The position numbers and the translations under genes are program-made. The notes beneath the pieces were generated by a model that was given only the letters and a program-made list of their open reading frames with translations, ran no database searches and had not been told where the DNA came from. 64,000 bases of DNA from CAZZKE01 sp964655005. Lineage in GTDB: Bacteria; Pseudomonadota; Alphaproteobacteria; Rhodospirillales; JABHCV01. The stretch is taken from positions 1 through 64,000 of the forward strand of contig CAZZKE010000003.1 of NCBI GenBank assembly GCA_964655005.1, read 5' to 3'. Positions 16,611 through 25,850 of this stretch are shown piece after piece; within the stretch, counting starts at the first letter, position 1, and every line of letters starts with the position of its first letter.

Positions 16611-17455
16611 TGTTCCGATACCTCTTTCTCGCGCCGGATGACTTCTCCGGCCAAATGCAGATAAGCCTGGCTGCCGGCGCAGGCCAGGTCGTAAACCAGC
16701 ACCGGGGCCCCGTGGGAGGGGGCCTCGGAAACCCGGACGTTGCGGGGGATTACCGTTTGATAAACCTTGTCGCCGAAGTATTCCCGGACATCGCCGGCGA
16801 CCTGATCCGACAGGTTGTTGCGGCGGTCGTACATGGTCAGCACGATGCCCTGAAGTTGCAGTTGCGGGTTAAACGCCCGGCGGATCCGTTCGACCGTTTT
16901 AATCATATGGCTGACCCCTTCGAGGGCGAAAAACTCGCATTGCAGGGGGACCAGCACCGCCTGGGCGGCGACCAGGGCGTTGATGGTCAGCAGGCCCAGC
17001 GCCGGCGGACTATCGATCAAGACGTAGTCGTAGCCTTCCACGCCCTTGCCGTCCGGTGCCCGCAGCGCCCGCCGCAGGGCGTATTCCCGGTCTTCGACAT
17101 CGATCAGTTCCAGTTCGGCCCCGGTCAGGTCCATGCCCGAGGGCGCGATATCGAGCCCGGCTATGGCCGTCCGGTGAATGACCGCCGACAGCGGAATTTG
17201 CCCCATCACCACATGGTAAATGTTTTGCCGCCGCTGCCGCCGCTCGACCCCCAGGCCGGTGCTGGCGTTGCCCTGGGGGTCGAGATCGATCAGCAGAACC
17301 CTTTTCTTGATGGCCGCCAGCGCCGTCGCCAGGTTGATCGCCGTGGTGGTCTTGCCGACGCCGCCCTTCTGGTTGGCGACGGCGATGATCCGGGTTCCTT
17401 CGCCCTGCCAGGCCAGCCCGGCCCCGGCCTTGTTTTCGTCTTGTTGTTCAGACAA
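16592..17455 (-). CDS. parA: Chromosome partitioning ATPase ParA
   Basis: This is a 287-residue deviant-Walker ATPase. Walker A is KGGVGKTTT at residues 30-38, and the DYVLIDSPPALGLLTINAL segment holds Walker B. ParA binds DNA non-specifically and pulls ParB-parS complexes apart. It has an unusual N-terminal tail of about 20 residues before the fold. It lies between rsmG and parB in the conserved rsmG-parA-parB order. Confidence 0.97.
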   Translation of the reverse strand: MSEQQDENKAGAGLAWQGEGTRIIAVANQKGGVGKTTTAINLATALAAIKKRVLLIDLDPQGNASTGLGVERRQRRQNIYHVVMGQIPLSAVIHRTAIAGLDIAPSGMDLTGAELELIDVEDREYALRRALRAPDGKGVEGYDYVLIDSPPALGLLTINALVAAQAVLVPLQCEFFALEGVSHMIKTVERIRRAFNPQLQLQGIVLTMYDRRNNLSDQVAGDVREYFGDKVYQTVIPRNVRVSEAPSHGAPVLVYDLACAGSQAYLHLAGEVIRREKEVSEQWPQAT

Positions 17456-17473
17456 TGTCGCGCCGTCCCGGTG

Positions 17474-18106
17474 TCAGGGGTGAATATTGCATATTTTCAG
17501 GATCGTCCCGGATGGGTCCGTCTGGCTCTGAATGGTTTCGGTGTCCATTGTCCGGTTTTTTAGGGCGGTCGTCAATTCCTGTTGCGCCTTGCCGCCCTTG
17601 AGAAACAGGCACCCGCTATCCGCCGCCAGAAACGGCGTGGCCATATCTATCAGCTTGTCCACCCCGGCCAGGGCCCGGGCGGTGACCACATCGACCGGAA
17701 ACGGGGCCAGGTTTTCCATGCGGACATTATGAATGTGGACATTTTCCGCCGCCGTCCGGCGCGTCGCCTCGAACAGGAAGGCACACTTGCGGGCGTCGCT
17801 TTCCACCAGATGAACCGTGCAATCGCCCATGATCGCCAGCACCAGCCCCGGAAAGCCGGCCCCGCTGCCCATATCCAGCACCGTCGCCCGGTCCGCCAGC
17901 AGCGGCAGAAGCTGCGCCGAATCCAGAAAATGCCGCCGCCAGATATCGCCCAGGGTGCCGCGACCGACCAGATTGATCCGCCGCTGCCACTTTTCCAGCA
18001 CCTCGGCGTACAGCCGCAGCCGCGCCAGCACCGGCGCCGCGGCGCCGGTGACCGTGGCAAATTCCCGGGGCGACAGGGGGGCGGGGGAATGTTTCACGTG
18101 AAACAT
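17474..18106 (-). CDS. rsmG: 16S rRNA (guanine-527-N7) methyltransferase RsmG
   Basis: This 210-residue SAM-dependent methyltransferase modifies G527 of 16S rRNA. Motif I is VLDMGSGAGFPGLVLAI, and HLVESDARKCAFLFEATRRT is typical. The first six codons (MFHVKH) are themselves a parS site, so the coding sequence and the partition site overlap. It precedes parA by 18 bases on the same strand and follows mnmG by one base, as in many bacteria. Confidence 0.96.
   Translation of the reverse strand: MFHVKHSPAPLSPREFATVTGAAAPVLARLRLYAEVLEKWQRRINLVGRGTLGDIWRRHFLDSAQLLPLLADRATVLDMGSGAGFPGLVLAIMGDCTVHLVESDARKCAFLFEATRRTAAENVHIHNVRMENLAPFPVDVVTARALAGVDKLIDMATPFLAADSGCLFLKGGKAQQELTTALKNRTMDTETIQSQTDPSGTILKICNIHP
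18090..18105. promoter_or_regulatory. parS site 1
   Basis: TGTTTCACGTGAAACA is the perfect 16-bp palindromic ParB-binding site. It lies inside the first codons of rsmG. Confidence 0.97.
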
Positions 18107-18107
18107 C

Positions 18108-19988
18108 CTATGCCGACCGCCGGTCGCGGCGGCGAACGTAGGCCAGCAGGGCGGTCAGGGCGGCCGGCGTGACCCCGGAAATCCGCGCCGCCGCGCCCAG
18201 TGTCGCCGGTCGGGCGGCTTCCAGCTTGGCCGTGACCTCGTTCGACAGGCCGGCAATGCGGCAATAATCCAGGCCGTCCGGTATCAGCAGCCCCTCGTCA
18301 CGGCGGAAGGCCGCCACATCGCCCCGCTGGCGTTCCAGGTAGCCGCCGTAATGGGCGTCGATTTCCACCTGTTCGGCGATCGCCGGGTCCATGCCGGACA
18401 GTTGCGGCCATAGCCCGGCCAGGCGCTCGACGGTGATTTCCCGGTAGGCCAGAAGCCGTCGCGCGGTCCGCCGGACCCCGTCCCGGTTTATGGCGACGCC
18501 CAGCCCGGCCAGGGTGTTCGGGGTCGCCGACAGCCCGTCGAGAAGTTCGCGCGCCTGGTCCAGGGCGGCCTTTTTGGCGGCGTAGACGGCGGCCCGGGCG
18601 GCCCCGACCAGGCCGGCCTCCACGCCCTTTTCGGTCAACCGCTGGTCGGCGTTGTCGGCCCGCAGCGCCAGCCGGTATTCGGCCCGCGAGGTGAACATGC
18701 GATAGGGCTCTTCCGTGCCCAGCGTCACCAGATCGTCGATCATCACCCCCATATAGGCGTCGGCGCGATCCAGCAAAAACGGCGATTCCCCGCCGCCGGC
18801 GCCAAGCGCCGCGTTGACGCCGGCCAGCAGCCCCTGCGCCGCCGCCTCCTCGTAGCCCGTGGTGCCATTGATCTGGCCGGCCAGATACAGGCCGGGCACC
18901 CGCCGGGTTTCCAGGCTGGGGCGCAGTTCGCGGGGGTCGACAAAATCGTATTCGATGGCATAGCCGGGCTGCAGCATCGCCGCCTTTTCCAGGCCCGGTA
19001 TGGTTTTCAGCAATTGCCGCTGGATATCTTCCGGCAGCGAGGTGGAGATTCCGTTGGGATAGACCGTCGGCACGTCCAGGCCTTCCGGCTCCAGGAATAT
19101 CTGGTGCCGCTGGCGGTCGGCGAAGCGCACCACCTTGTCTTCGATGGACGGGCAGTAGCGCGGGCCGACGCCCTTTATTTGCCCGGAATACAGCGGTGCC
19201 AGATCAAGATTGGCGTTAATCAGCGCATGCGTCGCCGGGGTCGTGCCGGTCAGGTGACAATCAACCTGGGGGGTTTCGATGAATCGGTTCAGAAACGAAA
19301 ACGGGGTCGGTGGCGCGTCGCCGGGCTGGGCGTCAAGGCCGCCATAATCGATGGTCCGGCCGTCCAGGCGGGGTGGCGTCCCGGTCTTCAGGCGGCCCAT
19401 CCGAAACCGCAGCCGCTCGATGGCTTCCGCCAGGCCGGTAGCCGGGGCCTCGCCGAGCCGCCCGGCCGCCGTTTGCGTCCGCCCCAGATGAATGACCCCG
19501 CGCAGGAAGGTGCCGGTGGTGATGACCACCGCGCCGCCGACGATTTCCCCGCCATCGCCGGTGACTACCCCGGCCAGCCGCCCGGCCCGGTCAAACAGCA
19601 GGTCTTCGACGGCGGCCTCGCGCCGGGTCAGCCCGCCCTGTTCGGCCAGCAGGTCCTGCACGGCGCGCCGGTACAGCTTGCGGTCGGCCTGGGCGCGCGG
19701 GCCACGCACCGCCGGGCCCTTGCGCCGGTTGAGCATACGAAACTGGATGCCGGCCCGGTCGATGGCCCGGCCCATCAGCCCGTCCAGGGCGTCAATCTCG
19801 CGCACCAGCTGGCCCTTGGCCAGGCCGCCGATGGCCGGATTGCACGACATCTCGCCGATGCCCGCCAGCCGGTGGGTAAGCAACACGGTATCGGCACCCA
19901 TGCGGGCGGCGGCGGCGGCGGCCTCGCATCCGGCATGGCCGCCGCCGACGACTATCACGTCGTAGCGGTTATCGCAGTCCCTTTTCAT
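18108..19988 (-). CDS. mnmG: tRNA uridine-34 carboxymethylaminomethyl synthesis enzyme MnmG
   Basis: This FAD-dependent protein of 626 residues, with MnmE, installs the cmnm5 group at the wobble uridine of several tRNAs. The FAD-binding motif GGGHAGCEAA is near residues 11-20. GTFLRGVIHLG, LPCNP-type region SCNPAIGGLAKG and MGVMIDDLVTLG are family markers. The C-terminal domain (IDAHYGGYLERQ...) binds MnmE. The ATG at 19988 gives the standard N-terminus. A longer frame to 20075 would read through a parS site and is less likely. The gene was formerly called gidA. Confidence 0.96.
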   Translation of the reverse strand: MKRDCDNRYDVIVVGGGHAGCEAAAAAARMGADTVLLTHRLAGIGEMSCNPAIGGLAKGQLVREIDALDGLMGRAIDRAGIQFRMLNRRKGPAVRGPRAQADRKLYRRAVQDLLAEQGGLTRREAAVEDLLFDRAGRLAGVVTGDGGEIVGGAVVITTGTFLRGVIHLGRTQTAAGRLGEAPATGLAEAIERLRFRMGRLKTGTPPRLDGRTIDYGGLDAQPGDAPPTPFSFLNRFIETPQVDCHLTGTTPATHALINANLDLAPLYSGQIKGVGPRYCPSIEDKVVRFADRQRHQIFLEPEGLDVPTVYPNGISTSLPEDIQRQLLKTIPGLEKAAMLQPGYAIEYDFVDPRELRPSLETRRVPGLYLAGQINGTTGYEEAAAQGLLAGVNAALGAGGGESPFLLDRADAYMGVMIDDLVTLGTEEPYRMFTSRAEYRLALRADNADQRLTEKGVEAGLVGAARAAVYAAKKAALDQARELLDGLSATPNTLAGLGVAINRDGVRRTARRLLAYREITVERLAGLWPQLSGMDPAIAEQVEIDAHYGGYLERQRGDVAAFRRDEGLLIPDGLDYCRIAGLSNEVTAKLEAARPATLGAAARISGVTPAALTALLAYVRRRDRRSA

Positions 19989-20030
19989 GGCCGGAATGTA
20001 GGCAGGGCGGGGACCCGAGTCAAAGGGCAA

Positions 20031-20046
20031 TGTTTCACGTGAAACA
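20031..20046. promoter_or_regulatory. parS site 2
   Basis: A second perfect copy of TGTTTCACGTGAAACA lies between mnmE and mnmG, 1.94 kb from site 1 and about 8.4 kb from the proposed origin. Confidence 0.97.
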
Positions 20047-20102
20047 CCGCCCCGGCCTTCGATTCGCCTGCGCAACTATCCCGGCCAATCGATTCGGCTG
20101 CG

Positions 20103-21473
20103 TTATTTTCCGATACAGAACTCGCCGAAGATCACGTCCAGCAGGTCTTCCACATCGATCCGCCCGGTGATCCGGCCCAGGGCCCGGGCGGCCAGGCGGA
20201 GATCTTCGCACATCAGCTCCGTGTTTTCTTCCGGATCGGCCACGGCGAGGGCGCGGGCCAGGGCCCGGCGGCAATCTTCCAGGGCGTGGCGATGCCGTTC
20301 ACGGGTCGGGGCCGGCCCCGGCGTGGCGTCGAACTGCGTGGCAACCATGGCCTGAAGGGCGCTCAACAGTTCTTCGACGCCCTGGCCGGTCTTTACGGAA
20401 ACCCCGAATGCCGGGCGATTTTCGATCTCGCGGGGAAACGGCCGCGTCGCCAGATCGCTTTTATTGAGGACGATCAGGGTGCGTTCGTCGATCAGTCCGG
20501 CGGTCAGTTCGTCCGGCGCCCCGGCCATCCGCAATTCTGACCCATCCAGCACCAGAACCTTCAGGTCGGCCTGTTCGGCGTGGTTGAGGGCGCGGCGCAC
20601 GCCTTCGCTTTCGATGGCGTCGGAAGATATCCGCAACCCCGCCGTGTCGGCCACGTTCAGGGGGTAACCGCCAAGGTCCAGGTGGACCTCGATAATGTCG
20701 CGGGTGGTCCCGGCCAGTTCCGAGACGATGGCCGCGTCGCGGCGGGCGAGCAGGTTAAGCAGGCTCGATTTACCGGCATTCGGCGGCCCGACAATGGCCA
20801 GATAGAGCCCCCGGCGCAGCCGTTCGCCGCGCCGCCCGTCGGCCAGGTGGGCGGAGATTTCCGCGTCCAGGGCGCGGATATCGGCCAGCGTCCGGGCGGT
20901 CAGCCCGGCCGGCAGCCGTTCGTCGGCGAAATCGATTCCGGCCTCGGTCAGGGCCAGGTCGTGCAGCAGCCGGTCGCGCCAGCCGTCGTACAGCCGGCTC
21001 AGCTCGCCGCCGTACTGGCGCCGGGCCTGTTTTAGCTGGGCCTCGGTCTCGGCCTCGACCAGGTCGGCCAGGCCCTCCGCCTCGGTCAGGTCCAGCTTGC
21101 CGTTTTCGAAGGCCCGGCGGCTGAATTCGCCGGCCGCCGCAGGCCGCAGGCCGGGAATTGCGGCCAATGCCGCCAGCATCGCGGCGATCACCGCCGGGCC
21201 GCCGTGAATATGCAGTTCGGCCACGTCCTGGCCGGTGAAGCTGGCCGGACCGGGGAACCACAGGGCCAGGCCGTCATCCAGCGCCCGGTCCGTTCCGGGG
21301 GCGTAAAATCTGGCCCGCACGGCTTGCCGGGCCGGTGGTAGCCGGGTTCCGGTCAGGGCCCGCAGGGCGTCGCCGGCCCCCCGGCCGGACAGCCGGATTA
21401 CCGCCACCCCGGCCCGCCCGGCGCCGCTGGCCAGGGCATATATGGTATCGGCGGGATCGGTCGCCACGGTCAC
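20103..21473 (-). CDS. mnmE: tRNA modification GTPase MnmE
   Basis: This 456-residue GTPase partners MnmG. The N-terminal formyl-THF-binding domain (TIYALASGAGRAGVAVIRLSG, GEFSRRAFENGKLDLTEAEGL) precedes the inserted G domain, with P-loop GPPNAGKSSLL near residue 230, GTTRD and NKSD. The C-terminus ends in the invariant CIGK box, with Cys453. The start could be the first ATG at 21473 and the length is standard. It is 114 bases upstream of mnmG, with parS site 2 in between. Confidence 0.97.
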   Translation of the reverse strand: MTVATDPADTIYALASGAGRAGVAVIRLSGRGAGDALRALTGTRLPPARQAVRARFYAPGTDRALDDGLALWFPGPASFTGQDVAELHIHGGPAVIAAMLAALAAIPGLRPAAAGEFSRRAFENGKLDLTEAEGLADLVEAETEAQLKQARRQYGGELSRLYDGWRDRLLHDLALTEAGIDFADERLPAGLTARTLADIRALDAEISAHLADGRRGERLRRGLYLAIVGPPNAGKSSLLNLLARRDAAIVSELAGTTRDIIEVHLDLGGYPLNVADTAGLRISSDAIESEGVRRALNHAEQADLKVLVLDGSELRMAGAPDELTAGLIDERTLIVLNKSDLATRPFPREIENRPAFGVSVKTGQGVEELLSALQAMVATQFDATPGPAPTRERHRHALEDCRRALARALAVADPEENTELMCEDLRLAARALGRITGRIDVEDLLDVIFGEFCIGK

Positions 21474-21476
21474 CGC

Positions 21477-21743
21477 CTAGGCCTTCCCGCCCTTTTTGCC
21501 GGCGCCGCCGGCAAACTGGGAAAAGAACGCCCGCTGCATTTGCTCCATGGCTTCCATGCCGCCCGGCACGGTCATCGGCAGCCAGGCCTTGAGCATGGTT
21601 TCCGGGTCCATCGCCCCAAGGCTTTCCTTCATGCGGCCTTCGATATCCTTCAGCACCGCCTGCTGCATGGGCGCCACGTCGGGCAACCCCAGAAAGGCGC
21701 GGGCTTCCTCTGGCGTGCAGTCCACATCGACGGTAAATTTCAT
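21477..21743 (-). CDS. DUF6489 family small protein
   Basis: This 88-residue protein starts MKFTVDVDCTPEEARAFLGLPD and ends in a Gly/Lys tail (GGAGKKGGKA). It belongs to a small alphaproteobacterial family (DUF6489) with no assigned function. It is soluble and has no signal peptide. It lies 3 bases upstream of mnmE on the same strand, so the two are probably co-transcribed. An upstream in-frame ATG at 21791 was rejected in favour of the conserved N-terminus. Confidence 0.85.
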   Translation of the reverse strand: MKFTVDVDCTPEEARAFLGLPDVAPMQQAVLKDIEGRMKESLGAMDPETMLKAWLPMTVPGGMEAMEQMQRAFFSQFAGGAGKKGGKA

Positions 21744-21889
21744 GGCTTGTTTCCCCTGTAAAAAGGTTGCAATGGAGCGCCGGATCATCACATGCTATTG
21801 GTCCGCCGGGCAATTGTAGGCCGCGCCGGACACCGGCCTTAAATCAATTTTATCGTATTAAACTGTAACAATCCGGCCAGGGGCGAAAC

Positions 21890-23917
21890 ATGAGCCGAAA
21901 CCTGTTGGCCGAAGAGACCAGCCCCTACCTGCTGCAACATCGCGACAATCCGGTGCACTGGCGCCCGTGGAACGATGCGGCGCTGGCCCGGGCGCGGGCA
22001 GAAAACAAGCCGATCCTGCTGTCGATCGGTTATTCCGCCTGTCACTGGTGCCATGTCATGGCCCATGAAAGCTTCGAAGATACGGCCACCGCCGCCCTGA
22101 TGAACGAATTATTTATCAATATCAAGGTTGACCGCGAGGAACGCCCCGATCTGGACGTAATTTACCAGTCGGCGCTGGCCCTGATGGGAGAACAGGGCGG
22201 CTGGCCGCTGACCATGTTCCTGACCCCCGAGGCCAGGCCCTATTGGGGCGGCACCTATTTTCCGGCGACCCCCCGCTACGGTCGGCCCGGATTTCCCGAC
22301 CTGATTCGCGGCCTGGCCGGGGCCTACCACGGCCGGCCGGACCGGATCGGCGAAAATGTCGATGCCCTGCAAACGGCGCTGGACCAATTGTCGAAGCCGG
22401 TCGGCGGCGGCGGCCTGACCTTCGAATTGCTCGACGAGGCGGCCCGCCTGTCGCTGGCCCTGACCGACCCCGAACAGGGCGGAACCAAGGGTGCACCGAA
22501 ATTTCCCCAACCCAGTTTTTTCCGCTTTATGTGGCGATCCCGGCGGCGTACCGGAAAGGCGGCTTATGGCGAAATCGTCAACCTGACCCTGACCCGCATG
22601 TGCCAAGGCGGCATCTATGACCACCTGGGCGGCGGCTTCGCCCGCTATGCGACCGACCGGCGCTGGCTGGTCCCGCATTTCGAAAAAATGCTCTATGACA
22701 ACGCCCAGTTGATCGAACTGCTGGCCGAGGCCTGGCTACAATCGCCGGACCCCCTGTACGCCGCCCGGATCGGCGAAACCATCGACTGGGCGCTGCGCGA
22801 CATGGCGGTCGGCGACGGCCCCGGCGGCTTCGCCCTGGCCAGCGCCGTCGACGCCGACAGCGAAGGTGTCGAGGGCCGGTTTTATGTCTGGGACGAGGCC
22901 GAGATCGACCGCCTTCTGGGCCCCAATTCAGCCGCCTTCAAGGCCGCTTACGATGTTACCCCCGGCGGCAACTGGGAGGGCCATACGATCCTTAACCGCA
23001 CCGCCGCCCACCGCCTGGCCGACCATAAAGCCGAGGCGGCGCTGGCCGCCGACCGCGACATTCTGCTGGCCGCCCGCAACCGGCGCCCCCGGCCCGGCCT
23101 GGACGATAAGGTGCTGGCCGACTGCAACGGCATGATGATCGCCGCCCTGGCCCAGGCCGGCTGTTGTCTCGACCGGCCCGACTGGACCGGCAGCGCAGCA
23201 CGGATTTTCGCCTTCGTTTCGGCCAATATGACCGAACACGGCCGGCTTCGTCACTGCTGGGTCCGGGGCCAGCGGCGTCATGCCGCGGTGCTTGATGATT
23301 ACGCCCAGATGATCCGCGCCGCCCTGGCGTTGTACGAGGCCACCGGCGACAGCATGTATCTGGACCAGGCCCTGGCCTGGCTGGCCGTGGTCAACGCCCG
23401 CTTCCAGGACGAGGCCGGCGGCGCCTACTATCTTAGCGCCGACGATGTCACCGATGTCATTACCCGCTCCAAAACCATCGCCGACAACGCCACCCCGTCG
23501 GCCAACGGGGTCATGCTGGAAGTTCTGGCCCGGCTGTACCTGATTACCGGCGATGCCGCCCACCGCCAGCGGGCGGAACGCATCGTGCGGGTGTTTTCCA
23601 GCTCCCAGGCCCGTAATCTGATTAATCTGCCGGGCCTGATGTGCGGTTTCGAAATCCTCGAACGGGCCTTGTCGGTGGTTATCGTCGGTTCATTCGACGA
23701 CCCCGAAAGCCACGCCTTGTGGCGGGCCGCGATCCTGGCCGCGCCGCCCTGGCGGGTCCTGGTGCGGGTCGCGCCCGGCGCCGATATGGCCGCCGGCCAC
23801 CCGGCCCATGGCAAGACATCGGTCGATAGGCCGACGGCGTTTGTCTGCGCCGCCGGAACCTGCGGCCTGCCAATCGCCGATCCTCTGGCCTTGCGCGAAC
23901 ATCTGGCGGCATTATAA
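21890..23917 (+). CDS. Thioredoxin-domain protein of the YyaL/SPATA20 family (DUF255)
   Basis: This is a 675-residue protein. An N-terminal thioredoxin-like domain (residues 1-160) holds SACHWCHVMAHESF with a CxxC active-site-like motif. An (alpha/alpha)6 barrel of the glycoside-hydrolase type follows, with GGIYDHLGGGFARYATD, PHFEKMLYDNAQL and YVWDEAEI. The family is widespread but its biochemical role is not settled. The length and the motif order are normal. It begins 100 bases from the divergent DUF6489 gene and is followed 9 bases later by ogt, likely as an operon. Confidence 0.92.
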   Translation: MSRNLLAEETSPYLLQHRDNPVHWRPWNDAALARARAENKPILLSIGYSACHWCHVMAHESFEDTATAALMNELFINIKVDREERPDLDVIYQSALALMGEQGGWPLTMFLTPEARPYWGGTYFPATPRYGRPGFPDLIRGLAGAYHGRPDRIGENVDALQTALDQLSKPVGGGGLTFELLDEAARLSLALTDPEQGGTKGAPKFPQPSFFRFMWRSRRRTGKAAYGEIVNLTLTRMCQGGIYDHLGGGFARYATDRRWLVPHFEKMLYDNAQLIELLAEAWLQSPDPLYAARIGETIDWALRDMAVGDGPGGFALASAVDADSEGVEGRFYVWDEAEIDRLLGPNSAAFKAAYDVTPGGNWEGHTILNRTAAHRLADHKAEAALAADRDILLAARNRRPRPGLDDKVLADCNGMMIAALAQAGCCLDRPDWTGSAARIFAFVSANMTEHGRLRHCWVRGQRRHAAVLDDYAQMIRAALALYEATGDSMYLDQALAWLAVVNARFQDEAGGAYYLSADDVTDVITRSKTIADNATPSANGVMLEVLARLYLITGDAAHRQRAERIVRVFSSSQARNLINLPGLMCGFEILERALSVVIVGSFDDPESHALWRAAILAAPPWRVLVRVAPGADMAAGHPAHGKTSVDRPTAFVCAAGTCGLPIADPLALREHLAAL

Positions 23918-23926
23918 AATCACCCC

Positions 23927-24379
23927 ATGCCACACCTTGACCTGAAAAGCCCGGTCGGCCCGCTGACTCTTTTTTGCGACGATGACGAGGCGGCGATTAT
24001 CGCCCTCGAATTCGGCCAGGCGCCGGGCGCTTCGCCTTCGCCCCTGCTGAAGGAGGCCGGCGCGCAACTGGGCGCTTACTTCGATGGCCGGCTTAAGCAA
24101 TTCGATCTGCCGCTGGCCCCCCACGGCACGGACTTCCAGCGGAACGTCTGGCGGCTTATGGTAGATATTCCTATTGGCTGTTCGCGTACATATGGCGACC
24201 TGGCCCAGGACCTGAAAAGTTCCGCCCGGGCGGTCGGCGGGGCTTGCGGCAAAAACCCTATCGCCATCATTATTCCCTGTCACCGCGTGCTGGCGGCGAG
24301 CGGTCGTATCGGTGGCTACAGCGGTGGCGACGGGCCGCCGACCAAGCGCCGGCTGTTGCGCCTGGAGGGGCTGATCTAG
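23927..24379 (+). CDS. ogt: Methylated-DNA--protein-cysteine S-methyltransferase
   Basis: This is a 150-residue single-use DNA repair protein. It transfers the alkyl group from O6-alkylguanine to the active-site Cys in IPCHRVLAASG. Also visible are the helix-turn-helix Arg region SRTYGDLAQ and the Asn hinge (GKNPIAI). It corresponds to the Ogt/MGMT catalytic domain without an Ada AraC domain. It sits behind the YyaL-type gene and ends 3 bases before the convergent rho gene. Confidence 0.94.
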   Translation: MPHLDLKSPVGPLTLFCDDDEAAIIALEFGQAPGASPSPLLKEAGAQLGAYFDGRLKQFDLPLAPHGTDFQRNVWRLMVDIPIGCSRTYGDLAQDLKSSARAVGGACGKNPIAIIIPCHRVLAASGRIGGYSGGDGPPTKRRLLRLEGLI

Positions 24380-24382
24380 GCT

Positions 24383-25639
24383 TTAGCTGTTCATGGAATC
24401 GAAGAAGTCTTCGTTGGTCTTCGAATCCTTGAGCTTGGTAAGCAGGAATTCCATGGCATCAACCACGCCCATGGGCATCAGGATACGCCGCAGCACCCAC
24501 ATTTTCGACAGCGTACCCTTGTCCACCAGCAATTCTTCCTTGCGGGTGCCGGACTTGGTGATGTCGATGGACGGCCACACCCGTTTGTCCGACAGCTTGC
24601 GGTCGAGGATGATTTCCGAGTTGCCGGTGCCCTTGAATTCCTCGAAAATTACCTCGTCCATGCGCGAACCGGTGTCGATCAGGGCGGTCGAAATAATCGT
24701 TAGCGAGCCGCCTTCCTCGATATTGCGGGCCGCCCCGAAAAATCGCTTCGGGCGTTGCAGGGCGTTGGCGTCGACGCCGCCGGTCAGCACCTTGCCCGAT
24801 GACGGTACGCAGGTGTTATAGGCGCGCGCCAGGCGGGTGATGGAATCGAGCAGGATAACCACGTCGCGTTTGTGTTCGACCAGCCTTTTCGCTTTTTCCA
24901 GGACCATTTCGGTGACCTGGACGTGCCGGGTCGCCGGTTCGTCGAAGGTCGACGAAACCACTTCGCCCTTGACCGAGCGGGACATGTCGGTGACTTCTTC
25001 CGGGCGTTCGTCGATCAGCAGGACAATCAGATAGCATTCCGGGTGGTTGGTCGATATGGCCTGGGCGATATTTTGCAGCATCACCGTCTTGCCGGTCCTG
25101 GGCGGGGCCACGATCAGCGCCCGCTGGCCCTTGCCGACCGGACAGATCAGGTCGATGACCCGCGACGTGCGGTCCTTTACCGTTGGGTCCTCTATTTCCA
25201 TTTTCAGGCGCTCGTCCGGATACAGCGGCGTCAGGTTGTCGAAATTGATCCGATGGCGGACCTTTTCCGGGTCTTCGAAATTGATGTTGTTGACCTTCAA
25301 CAGGGCGAAATAGCGCTCGCCGTCTTTCGGCGAACGGATCTGGCCTTCCACCGTGTCGCCGGTACGCAATCCGAAACGGCGGACCTGGCTGGGGCTGACG
25401 TAAATATCGTCGGGGCCGGGCAGGTAGTTGGATTCCGGCGAGCGCAGGAAGCCGAAGCCGTCCTGCAGTACCTCGATTACGCCGTCGCCGAATATGGCGA
25501 CATCGTTTTCCGCCAGTCTTTTCAAAATCGCGAACAGCATGTCCTGTTTCCGCAGGGTGCTGGCGTTTTCTATTTCCAGCTCTTCGGCATAGGCCAAAAG
25601 TTCGGCGGGAAGCTTTAACTTCAGTTCTTTGAGTTGCAT
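24383..25639 (-). CDS. rho: Transcription termination factor Rho
   Basis: This 418-residue hexameric RNA helicase ends transcription. The N-terminal helical part (LKELKLKLPAELLAYAEELEIENASTLRKQDMLFAIL) and the cold-shock-like RNA-binding domain (GFGFLRSPESNYLPGPDDIYVSPSQ) precede the ATPase. Walker A is APPRTGKTVML, and ILLDSITRLARAYN contains Walker B. The Q-loop/R-loop segments are intact. It lies leftward of hemJ with a 211-base leader region. Autoregulation in that leader is common in the family but not shown here. Confidence 0.97.
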   Translation of the reverse strand: MQLKELKLKLPAELLAYAEELEIENASTLRKQDMLFAILKRLAENDVAIFGDGVIEVLQDGFGFLRSPESNYLPGPDDIYVSPSQVRRFGLRTGDTVEGQIRSPKDGERYFALLKVNNINFEDPEKVRHRINFDNLTPLYPDERLKMEIEDPTVKDRTSRVIDLICPVGKGQRALIVAPPRTGKTVMLQNIAQAISTNHPECYLIVLLIDERPEEVTDMSRSVKGEVVSSTFDEPATRHVQVTEMVLEKAKRLVEHKRDVVILLDSITRLARAYNTCVPSSGKVLTGGVDANALQRPKRFFGAARNIEEGGSLTIISTALIDTGSRMDEVIFEEFKGTGNSEIILDRKLSDKRVWPSIDITKSGTRKEELLVDKGTLSKMWVLRRILMPMGVVDAMEFLLTKLKDSKTNEDFFDSMNS

Positions 25640-25850
25640 GATATTTTCTGGTCTGGGTCTGTCGAATCGGGGATGGTTTTAGCGGGGGAGGAATGCGGGG
25701 GTCACCGTTGCGGTGCGAAACAGTTCTTTGCGGCTTTCGGTTTTTAAAAGTCAGCGCAGAACATGCCGTTCGGCTGCCGCCCCGCTGGAAAAGCGTCGGC
25801 GTCGCTTACCAATTAATCAATCCGCGGGAAAATAGCAAGCCCCTAATTTT

